Shown piece after piece: positions 1-7,406 of a stretch of DNA of 64,000 bases. How positions within the stretch are numbered: position 1 is the stretch's first letter; each line of letters starts with the position of its first letter. Both the position numbers and the translations under genes were made by a program. Origin of the DNA: Saprospiraceae bacterium (lineage in GTDB: Bacteria; Bacteroidota; Bacteroidia; Chitinophagales; Saprospiraceae); NCBI GenBank assembly GCA_016713025.1, contig JADJPZ010000004.1, forward strand, positions 1,426,001-1,490,000. Reading direction: 5' to 3'. Under the pieces are notes generated by a model, which saw nothing but the letters and a program-made list of their open reading frames with translations, ran no database searches and was not told the DNA's origin.

Positions 1-276
1 GACATAGATTTTGAAACAATACAAATATACATCAGACAGTGGGTGGTATATGTTACCATGCTTTTTATCCCAACCCCCGGAGCTTCCGGAGGAGCTGAGG
101 CATCTTTTATATTGATTTTCGGAAAGAGTATACCTTCTGAAATCTCTTTTTTGATAGTTTCTTTATGGAGATTTTTTACTTATTATTATATGTTGATAGC
201 AAGTGTAACTTTATATACCATCATTTCATTTTTTCAAAAGATGGAAGGTGAAATTGAGATAGAAGTTAAAGATTAA
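1..276 (+). CDS. C-terminal end of a YbhN/UPF0104-type (LPG synthase-like) membrane protein, partial
   Basis: The reading frame is open from the first base of the window, so the gene starts upstream. The visible ~91 residues contain the PTPGASGGAEASF segment, followed by a WRFFTYYYM helix, and end with a short charged tail. A P-x-PGG-x-G-x-E signature followed by a llwR-l-tyy helix is typical of the last part of the lysylphosphatidylglycerol synthase transmembrane family (YbhN/UPF0104/AglD-like). Members are polytopic inner-membrane proteins that flip or synthesise modified lipids, or have unknown roles. Substrate cannot be told from the C-terminus alone. No partner gene is visible, because a 570-base repeat-rich gap follows. 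Confidence 0.7.
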   Translation, partial: DIDFETIQIYIRQWVVYVTMLFIPTPGASGGAEASFILIFGKSIPSEISFLIVSLWRFFTYYYMLIASVTLYTIISFFQKMEGEIEIEVKD

Positions 277-398
277 TTCCATATCATTTTGGGCTGTGTC
301 TATAAATAATTGCACTTATTTTAATGAATTTTTAAAGATATAAATGCTAATTTGAAGTAAATTCGGGTTAAGGGTTTTCAAAGTACTTCTTAATTAAT

Positions 399-566
399 AG
401 GGGCGAAGCCCTGTAATCTTTGTAATCAGCGTCCCAAAACATATAATCAGGGGCGTTAGCCCTGTAATTTTAAAACAATTTCAGCATCATTAAAGATGTC
501 AGAGCTACGCCCTTTATTATCAATTATTTAAGTTATTTTACGAAGATATCAGAGCTAACGCTCCTT
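399..566. repeat. Four related GC-rich units, two direct then two inverted
   Basis: Two units read AGGGGCG-(A/TT)-AGCCCTGTAAT at 399-417 and 449-468. Two more at 495-514 and 545-566 read GAT(G/A)TCAGAGCTA(A)CG and are the same kind of unit on the other strand. They sit in the 573-base gap between the partial membrane protein and the phosphate operon. No coding potential is apparent in the gap. The arrangement could fold into two large stems. The origin of the unit is not recognised. Confidence 0.6.
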
Positions 567-707
567 CTTTTAATAAAATTATATAGTATATTATCCCTCT
601 ACCCTGATTTTACTCCTATCGACTTGAGCTTAAACCACATTTGCTTCAATTCTCTTATCCCGAATCCACGTTAATTTAAATAAAATCAAATTTGGAGATT
701 TGCTTCT

Positions 708-748
708 TTCTCTCTGCCTGCATGTCCTTTGCATGCAGGCAGAGAGAA
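708..748. repeat. Perfect 17-bp stem hairpin in the phosphate operon upstream region
   Basis: The arms at 708-724 and 732-748 are perfectly complementary around a 7-base loop; the core is CTGCCTGCATG. The hairpin lies about 70 bases upstream of the candidate promoter for the DUF47-Pit pair and is not followed by a T run, so it does not look like an intrinsic terminator. A role as an operator or a small palindromic repeat is equally possible. Confidence 0.7.
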
Positions 749-797
749 GAGCATTTACTCATGTGTACAATTTGTCACACTTTTACCTTCTTATACC

Positions 798-826
798 TTT
801 GATAAAACAACATTATTGTATATTTG
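798..826 (+). promoter_or_regulatory. Candidate Bacteroidota-type promoter for the DUF47-pit operon
   Basis: A TATATTTG box at 819-826 fits the TAnnTTTG -7 element of the Bacteroidota primary sigma factor. A TTTG lies 17 bases upstream at 798-801, slightly closer than the usual spacing of about 19-21. The ATG at 850 is 23 bases downstream of the box. This is a match by motif only. Confidence 0.45.
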
Positions 827-849
827 CCCGATTTTTACAATTTAAATTT

Positions 850-1497
850 ATGATTCTCAACAACATCATCAGGGCTTTCCTCCCAAAGGATAAGGTTTTT
901 TACGATATATTTGAAAATATTGCAGGCAATCTCAAGGACATGGGTTCTACTCTGAGAAAAGCAATGAATGAGCCCGACACGGCCAAAAGGGTAGCCTATC
1001 TTAAGAGCCTTGAAGACGGAGAACATAGAAATGATGAATATACCCATCAGATTTTTATTGAGTTGAGTAAAAATTTTATTACACCTTTTGATAGAGAAGA
1101 CATTCATTATCTTGCTACATCACTGGATGATATTGCAGATTATATGTATGCTTCATCCAAAAAAATTCTCAACTACAACATCAGCGAAATGGATGAATTT
1201 ATGAAAGAACTCGCAGATATCAATCACAAATCCATAAAAGCCCTTTCTGACGCTCTGCTGAAGCTGAGAAGTATGAAAAATGTCAGCCAGATCAAGCAGG
1301 ATTGTGTCATTATCAATAGTCTGGAAAATGCTGCAGACGATGCTTTGGATCGGGCAATCATTAATTTATTTGCAATAGAAAGAAATCCCGTAGACATTAT
1401 CAAGCTTAAGGATGTGTATGAGGATATGGAAACGATCTCTGATAAATGTGAAGATGCATCCAATGTGATAGAATCCATTATCATAAAATATGCCTGA
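850..1497 (+). CDS. DUF47 (PhoU-like) Pit accessory protein
   Basis: The protein has 215 residues if started at the ATG at 850. An upstream in-frame extension exists from 700, but it would run through the hairpin and promoter and reads as junk. The protein is all-helical and acidic, with the DUF47 pattern: an N-terminal FYDIFEN segment, a central LATSLDDIADYM stretch rich in metal-binding acids, and a second IxDxxEDAsN repeat near the C-terminus. DUF47 proteins are PhoU-like cytoplasmic regulators almost always encoded directly before a PiT phosphate transporter, as here (47 bases to the next start). The likely job is to gate or regulate low-affinity phosphate uptake. Confidence 0.88.
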   Translation: MILNNIIRAFLPKDKVFYDIFENIAGNLKDMGSTLRKAMNEPDTAKRVAYLKSLEDGEHRNDEYTHQIFIELSKNFITPFDREDIHYLATSLDDIADYMYASSKKILNYNISEMDEFMKELADINHKSIKALSDALLKLRSMKNVSQIKQDCVIINSLENAADDALDRAIINLFAIERNPVDIIKLKDVYEDMETISDKCEDASNVIESIIIKYA

Positions 1498-1544
1498 CCA
1501 TCAATTGGCCAATATAAGATTTATCCAGCACAAAGCCTGACCCT

Positions 1545-2768
1545 ATGATTCTGTTGATTATTATTATTATCTTAGCTTTAATTTTTGACTACATCAATGG
1601 TTTTCATGATGCTGCCAACTCCATCGCAACAGTGGTCTCGACCAAAGTACTTACACCATTTCAGGCAGTGGCATGGGCTGCTTTTTTCAATTTTGTCGCA
1701 TTTTTTATATTCAAGGATCATGGTGTGGCCAATACCATCGCAAAAACTGTAAACGAAGGCACCAACGCTGAAGGTATACCATACATCACGCTCACAGTCA
1801 TCCTTGCCGGACTGATTGCTGCTATATTCTGGAACTTGCTGACTTGGTGGTATGGCATTCCATCATCTTCATCACACACATTGATAGGTGGTTTTGCTGG
1901 AGCAGCTATTGCTCATACCGGATTTGAGTCCATCAACTCAGGTAAAATCATTCAGATTGCAAGCTTTATAGTTCTGGCACCGGCTTTGGGGATGGTCATC
2001 GCACTGATTATTTCACTTTGGTTTCTGAATGCTTTTAAAAAAAGCTTTTTACCAAAATTATTTTCTATAGGAGTGATGGTACTCACCATCTACTTCCTTA
2101 CATTAAACATAAAAAGCGATCCTTCGAAAATCATTTCAGATTATAACGCACATTTTTTAAATGTCCTATTTGACGGAGGTAATTTTAAGCTGTTTCTTCT
2201 TGCCTTTATAGTGATAGTCATGGCAATATTCACATTATTTCTGAATTCATTAAATTTTATTGAGTCTGAAAGATGGTTTAAGAGAATGCAATTAGTGTCA
2301 TCAGCTGCATTCAGTATAGGTCATGGTGGCAATGACGCACAGAAAGTGATGGGCATCATCATGGCTGCTATGGTCGCACACGATCCTACGAATTATTCAC
2401 TTGACCACATGGAAAACTGGATACCTTTGGCTTGTTATGCGGCTATCGCCTTAGGAACATTGAGTGGAGGATGGAAAATCATCAAAACTATGGGCACAAA
2501 AATCACCAAAGTGACGCCATTTGAAGGTGTTGCTGCCGAAACTGCCGGAGCAATTACTCTTTTTTTGACAGAATTCTTAAAAATTCCTGTGTCAACTACT
2601 CATACTATTACAGGCTCTATCATTGGAGTGGGTGCCACTAAACGTCTGTCAGCTGTGCGATGGGGAGTGACTATCAATCTTTTATGGGCCTGGATCCTAA
2701 CAATTCCTGTCAGTGCCACCATAGCTATGTTGGTTTATTATATATGCAGCATGGCAGGTTTGGATTGA
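1545..2768 (+). CDS. pit: PiT-family inorganic phosphate transporter
   Basis: This 407-residue polytopic membrane protein has the duplicated PiT signature. The first copy is near residues 10-25 (DYINGFHDAANSIATVVST), and the second is near residues 255-275 (SIGHGGNDAQKVMG). Two conserved P-x-S-x-(S/T)-H-T loops are present, at about residue 105 (GIPSSSSHTL) and about residue 345 (PVSTTHT). PiT carriers move phosphate, usually as a metal-phosphate complex, with protons or sodium across the inner membrane. Length and both signature halves are complete. It forms an operon with the DUF47 gene upstream. Confidence 0.93.
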   Translation: MILLIIIIILALIFDYINGFHDAANSIATVVSTKVLTPFQAVAWAAFFNFVAFFIFKDHGVANTIAKTVNEGTNAEGIPYITLTVILAGLIAAIFWNLLTWWYGIPSSSSHTLIGGFAGAAIAHTGFESINSGKIIQIASFIVLAPALGMVIALIISLWFLNAFKKSFLPKLFSIGVMVLTIYFLTLNIKSDPSKIISDYNAHFLNVLFDGGNFKLFLLAFIVIVMAIFTLFLNSLNFIESERWFKRMQLVSSAAFSIGHGGNDAQKVMGIIMAAMVAHDPTNYSLDHMENWIPLACYAAIALGTLSGGWKIIKTMGTKITKVTPFEGVAAETAGAITLFLTEFLKIPVSTTHTITGSIIGVGATKRLSAVRWGVTINLLWAWILTIPVSATIAMLVYYICSMAGLD

Positions 2769-2801
2769 AATTAGACTATAGAGTTTTTTTTAGTACCTTT
2801 T

Positions 2802-3472
2802 TTAATTCAAATTTTCAGCAGAGTTTTTCAACCCTTTGATTAAGTGACTTACATCCTTGGTCAAGTTATGTGCAGGATATTTTTTAAGGAATAATTGGTA
2901 TACATCCGCTGCTTCTGCTTTCTTATCAAAATGATTTTCAAAGTAAAAACCTTTTAAAAATAAAGCCATCGGAGTTTCTTTGCTTTCAGGATAATATTGA
3001 TACACCCAATCAAAATTCGCCACCATACCCGAAACATTGCCGGTTTTACCACAAACTTCTGCTATCGAAATCAAATACCCCGAGCAAGCAGCATCATTAG
3101 GAAAAGCCAGTGCAAATGCTTCAATAAGCAGGGTAAAGCTCTCTTGCTCTTTGATATCCTCTGTTTGGATAGACTTTAGCTTTTTAAATCGGCCTTTGAT
3201 ATACTCATGAACATCCTTTTGTTCAGATAAAATATCTTTCCGGCATCTTTTGATCTTGGATCTGAACTAAACCTATTCTTGAACCCCTTATATATCAATG
3301 AGGCAACTTCATTGGACCCCATTTCTCTTAGTCTGTCAGCCAAATACCACAGATAGTCCGCAGCATGCGGAAGAGTAGGGTTTACTTTGAGTAATTCCTT
3401 CACAAACACATCTTTAAAAGACTCTTTTCTGTCATGCCCACTTAACTCAATACCTTCCTCCAACCATTTTTC
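2802..3472 (-). pseudogene. Truncated, frameshifted duplicate of the lipoprotein gene at 4822-5691
   Basis: On the minus strand this segment repeats, almost base for base, the 3' three quarters of the intact lipoprotein gene 2 kb away. It ends with the same YQYYPESKE and KKYPAHNLTKDVSHLIK stretches. The similarity stops sharply at about 3472, so the signal peptide and first ~70 residues are missing. A one-base deletion near 3237-3240 (CCGG where the intact copy has CCCGG) breaks the frame, and three further bases are missing near 3165. Lack of a start and the sharp truncation make this a genuine relic even though single-base indels elsewhere in the window may be sequencing errors. Confidence 0.85.
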
Positions 3473-3505
3473 TCAGTCTGGAGACAATGAGATACTTACT
3501 TATCC

Positions 3506-3626
3506 TAAAGTCTGGAAACTTTGGACAACTATTGAAGCTTTCGTAGGCCGTAGCGTTCCAGATACGATTCTGTATCCTAAGGTTTTCTACCTGTATTTGG
3601 CAGCTATTCATTCTCAATCAAGATAG
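3506..3626 (+). repeat. Left copy of a diverged direct repeat flanking the zeta-toxin pair
   Basis: This ~120-base segment resembles 4628-4745 in the same orientation. Shared blocks include AAACTTTGGA near the left end and AGCTATTCATTCT followed by AATCAAGA at the right end. Sequence between the blocks is diverged. The two copies bracket the toxin-like gene and its small partner. The segment has no recognised coding content. Confidence 0.5.
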
Positions 3627-3734
3627 TTTTTTCTATTTGACTTTGGTATCGTTATAAAATCGTGATTTGATGTACTATATTATGATTGTAGTTTTATGAA
3701 TCCAAAATATATTATTCCTAAAATTTAAAAACCA

Positions 3735-3742
3735 TATCTTTG
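3735..3742 (+). promoter_or_regulatory. Candidate -7 element directly before the zeta-toxin-like gene
   Basis: TATCTTTG matches the TAnnTTTG box. It ends one base before the first ATG (3744), with a second in-frame ATG at 3747. If used, the message would be leaderless or nearly so. No good -33 TTG is visible at the expected distance, so this is tentative. Confidence 0.3.
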
Positions 3743-3743
3743 C

Positions 3744-4334
3744 ATGATGAATACAAAGAGTTTATATATCATAGCAGGGTGCAATGGCGCAGGTAAAACT
3801 ACCGCATCATTTACGATATTGCCAGAGATATTACACTGTGATCAATTTGTCAATGCAGACGAGATTGCTAAGGGGTTGTCACCTTTCAAACCTGAAAGTG
3901 TATCTTTTGAAGCTGGAAGAATCATGCTATCCAGAATAGAACAGTTGTTTGCTGAAGACCAATCATTTGCCATAGAGACTACGTTAGCTACCAAAATATA
4001 CAGAAATAAAATCAGAGAAGCCCGTGGCAAAGGATATGAAGTGGTTCTTTTGTTTTTTTGGCTACAAAGTGTAGAAATGGCCATCGATAGGGTACGGACT
4101 AGAGTGTCCGAAGGAGGTCATAATATACCAGAAGATGTCATTATTAGGAGATTTTTTAGTGGAATACGTAACCTTTTTGATATATATATCGACATAGTGG
4201 ATCAGTTAGTTATTTTTGATAATTCAAACTTAAATGCTACTATTATTTCTGAAAAGCTTTTTTCTTCTAAACTACTAATACATAATTCTATCATATTTAA
4301 TCAACTTCTAAATTTTAAAAATGGAAGCCCATAA
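3744..4334 (+). CDS. Zeta-toxin-like P-loop kinase
   Basis: The protein has 196 residues. The N-terminus YIIAGCNGAGKTTAS is a Walker A P-loop of the zeta-toxin/AAA_33 type. NADEIAKGLSPFKPES and FAIETTLATK match the substrate-binding and TT(L/S) motifs of the UDP-GlcNAc kinase-like zeta family, and RVxxRVSEGGHNIPEDVIIRRF is the conserved LID arginine segment seen in bacterial zeta homologues. Zeta toxins phosphorylate UDP-N-acetylglucosamine or related nucleotide sugars. In Bacteroidota many homologues are uncharacterised and may not be toxins. It overlaps the next small gene by 14 bases, so the two are translationally linked. The start is ATG 3744 or 3747. Confidence 0.85.
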   Translation: MMNTKSLYIIAGCNGAGKTTASFTILPEILHCDQFVNADEIAKGLSPFKPESVSFEAGRIMLSRIEQLFAEDQSFAIETTLATKIYRNKIREARGKGYEVVLLFFWLQSVEMAIDRVRTRVSEGGHNIPEDVIIRRFFSGIRNLFDIYIDIVDQLVIFDNSNLNATIISEKLFSSKLLIHNSIIFNQLLNFKNGSP

Positions 4335-4497
4335 AAGACCTGAAAATATTCAAAAAATCATAGACGGGATGGAGCTTGTTCGCACTCGACTGATAGCATA
4401 TAAAATTAAAATGAATAGTGAACTCGTAGTTATGAAAGACGGAAAAGTAGTAAGGATAAAACCTGAAGATTTGATCGTAACTAAAAATCAGCATTAA
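4321..4497 (+). CDS. Small partner protein of the zeta-like kinase (58 aa)
   Basis: This ATG-started frame of 58 residues begins inside the last codons of the zeta-like gene and runs to a TAA at 4495. The protein is basic and partly helical, opening with MEAHKRPENIQKIIDGMEL and ending with a short beta-like block, VVMKDGKVVRIKPEDL. The 14-base overlap strongly suggests co-translation with the kinase. Classical epsilon-zeta systems place the antitoxin before the toxin, so the order here is reversed. I infer an antitoxin or regulator role from context only. Confidence 0.7.
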   Translation: MEAHKRPENIQKIIDGMELVRTRLIAYKIKMNSELVVMKDGKVVRIKPEDLIVTKNQH

Positions 4498-4627
4498 AAA
4501 TAGTGTATTGACCTATTTTGTCATTTGTAAAATTCTTTTTGTGTATTTGAAGGAAAATGTTTCGTGAATCTGTGGTCTGTTTGCTTTTCAAAATCGCCTA
4601 TTGGTCTAAAGGTAGTAGGATAAAGAT

Positions 4628-4745
4628 CCTAACTGTAAAAACTTTGGAGAACTTCGTTAGCTTGTCAGTTGTAACATCCTTCGGAACGACTCAATATTCA
4701 AATGCTTCCGGTCTGTGTAAGCCAGCTATTCATTCTAAATCAAGA
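4628..4745 (+). repeat. Right copy of the diverged direct repeat flanking the zeta-toxin pair
   Basis: It is partner of 3506-3626, in the same orientation, with shared AAACTTTGGA and AGCTATTCATTCT-AATCAAGA blocks. It fills most of the 324-base gap between the small partner gene and the intact lipoprotein gene. A weak open frame runs across it, but nothing supports a protein. Confidence 0.5.
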
Positions 4746-4821
4746 TTAGCTCGAAAGCTACTACGAACGGGAAAAGCAATACATGCCTATTTCTCTTTAT
4801 CAAAGACTTATTGAAGTATAT

Positions 4822-5691
4822 TCAATTTTCAGAAGAGTTTTTCAAATCTTTGATCAAATGACTTACATCCTTTGTCAAGTTATGTGCAGGATATTTTTTA
4901 AGGAATAATTGGTATACATCCGCGGCTTCTGCTTTTTTATCAAAATGATTTTCAAAGTAAAAACCTTTTAAAAATAAAGCCATCGGAGCTTCTTTGCTTT
5001 CAGGATAATATTGATACACCCAATCAAAATTCGCCACCATACCCGAAACATTGCCGGTTTTACCACAAACTTCTGCCATCGAAATCAAATAACCCGGGCA
5101 AGCAGTATCAAAAGGAAAAGCCAATGCAAATGCTTCAATAAGCTTCGTAAAGTTTTCCTGCTCTTTAATAATATCTTCTGTTTGGATGGACTTTAGCTTT
5201 TTAAATCGACCTTTGATATATGTATGAATATCCTTTTGTTCAGATAAAATATATTTCCCGGCATCTTTTGACCTTGGATCTGAACTAAACCTATTCTTGA
5301 ACCCCTTATATATCAATGAGGCAACTTCATTGGACCCCATTTCTCTTAGTCTGTCAGCCAAATACCAAAGATAGTCTGCAGCATCTGGATGAGCAGGGTT
5401 TAATTTGAGTATTTCCTTCACAAACACATCTTTGAAAGATTCCTTTCCGTCAAGCCCACTTAACTCAATACCTTCCTGCAACCATTTTTCTTTTGTATCT
5501 TTGGATACTGACGATCTGAAGTTATTTCCTATTTGCTGTATCCTGGCATTAAAGATACTGTCTTCGACCTTAGAATTAGATGAAATTTGGGTGGTTTTTT
5601 GATCAATTGACAACGCTTTAGGTGCAGCATCTTTGCAAGACAGAGAAATGGCAAATAATGCTAAAATAGCCAGCCGAAATTTTGATTGCAT
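4822..5691 (-). CDS. Tetratricopeptide-like lipoprotein (289 aa)
   Basis: The N-terminus MQSKFRLAILALFAISLSCK is a lipoprotein signal peptide with the cleavage cysteine near residue 19. The rest is soluble and mostly helical, with pairs of helices of TPR or YfiO/tol-pal type: ADYLWYLADRLREMG, then YQYYPESKEAPMALFLKGFYFEN, then DVYQLFLKKYPAH. The x-YYP-S-x-APMALFLKG pattern resembles the TPR_6/TolA-binding repeat found in outer-membrane assembly lipoproteins. It probably faces the periplasm on the outer membrane. It is monocistronic, with a MITE-like element just upstream. A truncated duplicate lies at 2802-3472. The exact function is unknown. Confidence 0.75.
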   Translation of the reverse strand: MQSKFRLAILALFAISLSCKDAAPKALSIDQKTTQISSNSKVEDSIFNARIQQIGNNFRSSVSKDTKEKWLQEGIELSGLDGKESFKDVFVKEILKLNPAHPDAADYLWYLADRLREMGSNEVASLIYKGFKNRFSSDPRSKDAGKYILSEQKDIHTYIKGRFKKLKSIQTEDIIKEQENFTKLIEAFALAFPFDTACPGYLISMAEVCGKTGNVSGMVANFDWVYQYYPESKEAPMALFLKGFYFENHFDKKAEAADVYQLFLKKYPAHNLTKDVSHLIKDLKNSSEN

Positions 5692-5736
5692 AATTTGGTT
5701 TTGCTCTTTGTAATGAATGAATCATCTCATATTCAT

Positions 5737-5874
5737 GTGTGTATAACAAACTGCACAAGTTCAAATTTTCTTCCTCGCTACCCTCAATCCCTGAAGGGAC
5801 GACCCACCCAATTCAATCATTTTTTTACCGTTAATTTAAAAAAACACTGTAAAAGTGCAATTTGTTTTACACAC
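5737..5874. repeat. MITE-like element, family A, copy 1
   Basis: The terminal inverted repeats are GTGTGTATAACAAACTGCAC at the left and its near-complement, ending TTGTTTTACACAC, at the right. Element length is 138 bp. A second copy with the same termini and a similar centre (CTCGCTACC, then GGGACGACCCAC) is at 41455-41634. No coding capacity is present. Confidence 0.75.
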
Positions 5875-5900
5875 TATTCTCACCCAAACACATAGAGGAA

Positions 5901-7181
5901 TCAAGTCTTTCTTTTCTTTTTTTCAGCTGCAGGAAATAGAATATTGTTCAAAATCAACCTGTAACCGGGACTATTGGGATGCAGGCTTAAGTCAGTTTCC
6001 GGATCACCGACATAATGCCTGTAATCTTCAGGATCGTGTCCACCATAAAAAGTCCAAGTTCCAAATCCATGAGACCCGTGGATGTAACGCACTTCGCTGG
6101 CTGATTTGGTATCACCGAGAATGAGCACATCCGACTTGATGAGTGATTTTTTGAAAGCTGTGGCCTGTCCCATGAAACCCTTCACAGTAGTAGTATGATT
6201 CTGCACCAACATAGCAGGTATCGGATCCCACTTGGCAGAAAAATCAAAGAGATTAAAATAATCTACCTCGGGGGTAATATTTCTGTTTTTATTATCTATA
6301 TCTGAGTGTTCATACAGAAGTGGATTCAAAATTATTTCAAAGTCTTTAAAAGCAAAAGTTTTACTGAAATCAAGTTTCTGTTGGGCATTTGGGTCAAAGT
6401 TATCACCATCATAGATGTCTGCACAGATGTCCGTCCCTTCTGCAGCCAAAGCAATATCATAAGTATCTGTAGCAGAACACATGGCAAACATAAAACCACC
6501 ACCTTCCACATATTCTTTTATCCTTTTGACAACTGCGAGTTTAAGCATCGAGACTTTACTGAACCCTAAACTTGCAGCCAGTTCTTCGGTTTTTTGCTGA
6601 TTGAGTTTGTACCAGGGAGTACCACCCTGATTGGCGTAAAACTTACCATATTGACCGGTAAAATCTTCATGATGCAAATGTAGCCAATCATATTCAGCCA
6701 ATTTCCCCTCTAAAACTTCTCTATCATAAATTTTGTCAAAAGGTATCTCTGCATATGTCAGTACAAGTGTTACCGCATCATCCCAAGGCTGGATTCTCAT
6801 CCCACGAGGATTAAAATCCGGCGTATATACCGCAATTTTGGGTGCCTTTTCAAGTTTTATTGCTTCCTGATTTAATTCAGGATTGCTGATCCCCTCTCTG
6901 ATAGAAATCCACTGAGCATCAGAAATCACTTCATAAGAAACACCACGCACCTTGCATTCGGCCTCAAATCCTTTGGAATAAGGAAATGCAAAACTTCCGC
7001 CTCTGTAATTAAGTAGCCAGTATGCTTCTATCCCTTTGTTGATGACCCAATAAGTCATACCATAAGCTTTGAGATGGTTGGTTTGTTTGTTGTGCTCCAT
7101 AGGAAGCAAGATATATGTTGCCTGAACAACCGATGCGAAAGCAATGATCAAAATTAAAAGGGATATTTTTTTGAATCTCAT
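5901..7181 (-). CDS. Secreted protein of the family often labelled 'asparagine synthetase B' in Bacteroidota
   Basis: This 426-residue protein has a clear signal peptide (residues 1-21, ending VVQA). Recognisable family blocks are HLKAYGMTYWVI and NYRGGSFAFPY near the N-terminus, the central WLHLHHEDFTGQYGKFY, GGGFMFAMCSATD, and near the end GTWTFYGGHDPEDY and LHPNSPGYRLILNN. I recall the family as conserved in Bacteroidota under that misleading name. It lacks the glutaminase Cys1 and PP-loop of true asparagine synthetases. The HLHHEDFTGQ and FxxGHDPE blocks suggest a glutamine-amidotransferase-like or DUF4159-like fold in the periplasm. It is divergent from, and 225 bases away from, a VWA-like membrane protein gene. 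Function unknown. Confidence 0.72.
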   Translation of the reverse strand: MRFKKISLLILIIAFASVVQATYILLPMEHNKQTNHLKAYGMTYWVINKGIEAYWLLNYRGGSFAFPYSKGFEAECKVRGVSYEVISDAQWISIREGISNPELNQEAIKLEKAPKIAVYTPDFNPRGMRIQPWDDAVTLVLTYAEIPFDKIYDREVLEGKLAEYDWLHLHHEDFTGQYGKFYANQGGTPWYKLNQQKTEELAASLGFSKVSMLKLAVVKRIKEYVEGGGFMFAMCSATDTYDIALAAEGTDICADIYDGDNFDPNAQQKLDFSKTFAFKDFEIILNPLLYEHSDIDNKNRNITPEVDYFNLFDFSAKWDPIPAMLVQNHTTTVKGFMGQATAFKKSLIKSDVLILGDTKSASEVRYIHGSHGFGTWTFYGGHDPEDYRHYVGDPETDLSLHPNSPGYRLILNNILFPAAEKKKRKT

Positions 7182-7406
7182 AATGAAGTTGTTTGATTTA
7201 TAGTTCTATGAGTAATGATTGTTCTCTAAAAAAAAAATTATAATGTCGAGCTTTTAATATCTTTTAAAACATCATTTTGAATATTTAAAACGTCAGACAA
7301 AACAATTTCATTGTAAAAATATTTAAATATATCTTAATCATACTTCTAAATGCTGTTTAGATTAAGGATTTTTTTAATATTTGCACTTTACAACTTAACA
7401 TAACAC

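Noticed and set aside
3474..3743. A complete transposon end or integrase site next to the zeta-toxin pair
   Set aside because: Only diverged direct repeats are seen, with no inverted ends, integrase or tRNA target.
4557..4814. An 85-residue plus-strand open frame over the right direct repeat
   Set aside because: Its composition is not protein-like, it overlaps a non-coding repeat whose other copy lacks the same frame, and it has no recognisable family or upstream signal.
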